From contig VSNQ01000161.1 in the NCBI GenBank assembly GCA_009774395.1, positions 1 through 8,800 of the forward strand: 8,800 nucleotides of DNA, in the 5' to 3' direction. Within the stretch, counting starts at the first letter, position 1. Each line of letters begins with the position of its first letter. Origin of the DNA: Lachnospiraceae bacterium (GTDB taxonomy: Bacteria > Bacillota > Clostridia > Lachnospirales > Lachnospiraceae). Positions 7,770 to 8,800 of this stretch are shown here, piece after piece. Position numbers and translations under genes: made by a program. The notes below the pieces were generated by a model, which made no database searches, was not told the DNA's origin, and saw only the letters and a program-made list of their open reading frames with translations.

Positions 7770-8246
7770 TTATACTTCACACAAAATATCCTCCAAAGAA
7801 ATAATTGGGCAGTCCAGTTTATCAGATAATTTTTCTTCTATTTCATCAAAGAATGTAATTGCTGTAACAATAACTGCATCTACATCCTCTAATGAATCCT
7901 CTATAGACACAATATCTACATCTGCATACAAAGAATTTGCTCTTTTGTCAATCCCATACACCACTTCTATTGCAGAATTTTTTAACTCATCTATCAGTGT
8001 TTCCCCCGCAAAACTCATACCATAAACCGCAATCCTTTTATATCCGTTCTTTTCAAAATATGATGATAAATTTTTTCCTTCCTGCTTAACCTTTACCCAT
8101 TGATTCATCAACAAAAATAAAGCTAAATGTTTGTCTGACATTGACTTCATCTTTTGTGTCTTTTCATTGGACACTTTCCCCACAACTCCAGCTCCTGTTG
8201 CTGCTCCCACTAAAGCTGATAATACTGAGATCACACCTTTATTCAT
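7770..8246 (-). CDS. Small protein of unknown function: glycine-rich hydrophobic N-terminus plus Rossmann-like domain
   Basis: A 158-residue protein that I cannot assign to a named enzyme. Residues 4-23 (GVISVLSALVGAATGAGVVG) form a hydrophobic, small-residue stretch resembling a membrane anchor or glycine zipper; it lacks a clear signal cleavage site. A basic, polar linker follows (24-38), then a helix-like segment SDKHLALFLLMNQWVKVKQE at 37-56. From 70 onwards a Rossmann-like domain appears: KRIAVYGMSFAGETLIDEL at 70-88, VVYGIDKR at 95-102, DAVIVTAI at 123-130 and PIISLEDIL at 147-155. This matches the extra domain seen in the neighbouring transferases, here without any catalytic domain. 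The ATG at 8246 follows AAGGGAG with 9 nt spacing and is 15 bp after the truncated GT4 gene. Similar small proteins occur, as far as I remember, in Clostridia polysaccharide loci as hypothetical proteins. A membrane-associated accessory role is inference. Confidence 0.8.
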   Translation of the reverse strand: MNKGVISVLSALVGAATGAGVVGKVSNEKTQKMKSMSDKHLALFLLMNQWVKVKQEGKNLSSYFEKNGYKRIAVYGMSFAGETLIDELKNSAIEVVYGIDKRANSLYADVDIVSIEDSLEDVDAVIVTAITFFDEIEEKLSDKLDCPIISLEDILCEV

Positions 8247-8261
8247 TTGATTTTTCTCCCT

Positions 8262-8684
8262 TCATTTATGTTTACTATTTTCTATCACATACTCATATAA
8301 TTGAACTAACTGTTTTACCACATATTCTGGTCTTAATTTATCTATACGCAGCCTTGCCTTTTTTCCCATCTGCCTTTTTTGGTCTTCACTCATAGACACT
8401 GCCATCTGCATCTTATCCAGCAAATCCTGCGAATCCCCTATCCTGCATAACAAACCATTTTTACCATGTGTAATAAGTTGTTCAAAACTTGCACCATCTG
8501 TACCAATTACTACTTTTTTAAAATACATAGCCTCAATGCATGCATTTGATAAACTTTCCATTAGCGAAGGCAATATAACAAATTCAGAGTTTTTAATTAC
8601 CGGATACAATTGTGTGTGAGGCATTGCCTTCCATATCATCACGCGTTCTACATATGCTCCTGCCTTCTTTTTCAATATATTCAT
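8262..8684 (-). CDS. GT4 family glycosyltransferase, 5'-truncated (C-terminal half only)
   Basis: 140 residues from the first in-frame ATG, against 350-400 for a complete GT4 enzyme. What remains is the donor-binding half of the GT-B fold: RVMIWKAMPHTQLYPVIKNS at 14-33, FVILPSLMESLSNACIEAM at 35-53 with the EX7E pair Glu43 and Glu51, and GTDGASFEQLITHGKNGLLC at 61-80. The frame stays open for 20 more codons, to 8744, and those encode DYYFVFIGN, the typical strand that begins this half, so the ATG at 8684 is an internal Met. No Shine-Dalgarno site precedes it. An in-frame TAG at 8745-8747 then closes the frame, at the point where base composition changes. The acceptor-binding half is absent, so the fragment should not work alone. 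It is either a remnant of a broken gene or the 3' exon of a gene interrupted by an insertion. Confidence 0.85.
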   Translation of the reverse strand: MNILKKKAGAYVERVMIWKAMPHTQLYPVIKNSEFVILPSLMESLSNACIEAMYFKKVVIGTDGASFEQLITHGKNGLLCRIGDSQDLLDKMQMAVSMSEDQKRQMGKKARLRIDKLRPEYVVKQLVQLYEYVIENSKHK

Positions 8685-8744
8685 AGAACTCTGACCATGG
8701 ATGTTGTACGCATTTCCTATAAAAACAAAGTAATAATCATGTAT

Positions 8745-8800
8745 CTAATACAAAACTCCGCGCCCACCAGACCGTACTAGATAGGGTATGCCGTCTAGGG
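8745..8800. other. GC-rich foreign-looking segment at the right edge, next to the truncated GT4 gene
   Basis: Positions 8751-8800 have 29 G or C in 50 bases (58%), clearly more than the AT-rich genes to the left. No protein similarity to a glycosyltransferase continues in any minus-strand frame. A short hairpin can be drawn at 8769-8796 (AGAC with GTCT, and CGTAC with GTATG, with a two-base bulge). The segment is probably the end of an inserted element, such as an insertion sequence or a group II intron, but it is too short to name. Confidence 0.4.

Noticed and set aside
8769..8796. Group II intron domain V at the right edge
   Set aside because: The minus-strand TACGGTCTGGTGGG recalls the 3' side of domain V, but the matching 5' strand (AGACCGTA) is absent: the bases read AGACGGCA. 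The visible segment is too short to support the call.
1..8800. CRISPR array, tRNA or rRNA genes, toxin-antitoxin or phage-defence genes
   Set aside because: No regularly spaced repeats, no cloverleaf or rRNA-like segment and no defence motif were seen; all well-supported genes fit surface-glycan synthesis.

Overview
The window is a low-GC stretch whose genes all lie on the minus strand, so transcription runs from right to left. It is part of a cell-surface glycan locus, of the kind that builds a capsular polysaccharide, a teichoic-acid-like polymer or a cell-wall polysaccharide. AT-rich bases, purine-rich Shine-Dalgarno sites and the protein types (CDP-alditol transferase family, LicD-less Clostridia-style GT arrays) suggest a Bacillota genome, most likely a gut or rumen Clostridia/Lachnospiraceae. 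That placement is inference from style, not from a marker gene.

Layout in transcription order: (1) 8684-8262, the C-terminal half of a GT4 glycosyltransferase whose 5' half is missing; an abrupt change in base composition (8745-8800) lies just upstream. (2) 8246-7770, a small protein with a glycine-rich N-terminal hydrophobic segment and a Rossmann-like domain. (3) 7769-7490, a 280 bp non-coding gap holding a perfect 16 bp inverted repeat and possible promoter or leader signals. (4) 7489-6092, a GT4 glycosyltransferase. (5) 6060-4969, a GT32 DXD glycosyltransferase. (6) 4976-3579, a fucosyltransferase-like GT-B enzyme. (7) 3510-2314, a GT2 glycosyltransferase. (8) 2323-782, a CDP-glycerol/ribitol-type alditol-phosphate transferase. 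(9) 752-63, a ribulose-phosphate/allulose-phosphate 3-epimerase. Genes 4-9 are closely packed (gaps of 29-68 bp, or overlaps of 8-10 bp) and look like one operon. Positions 1-62 are AT-rich and non-coding, with no terminator that I can see.

Together these genes would add several different sugars and an alditol-phosphate group to a lipid-linked or wall-linked glycan, while the epimerase would supply or rebalance a pentulose or hexulose phosphate precursor. No flippase, polymerase, ABC exporter or priming transferase is in the window, so these must lie outside it.

The most unusual feature is a module of about 100 residues resembling a Rossmann fold. It has a glycine-rich first strand-turn and a conserved Asp (often Asp-Asn) after the second strand. 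I can trace it by eye in six of the eight proteins: at the N-terminus of four transferases of different folds, at the C-terminus of the GT2 enzyme, and alone behind a membrane-type segment in the small protein. This suggests a shared accessory domain linking unrelated glycosyltransferases of one pathway.
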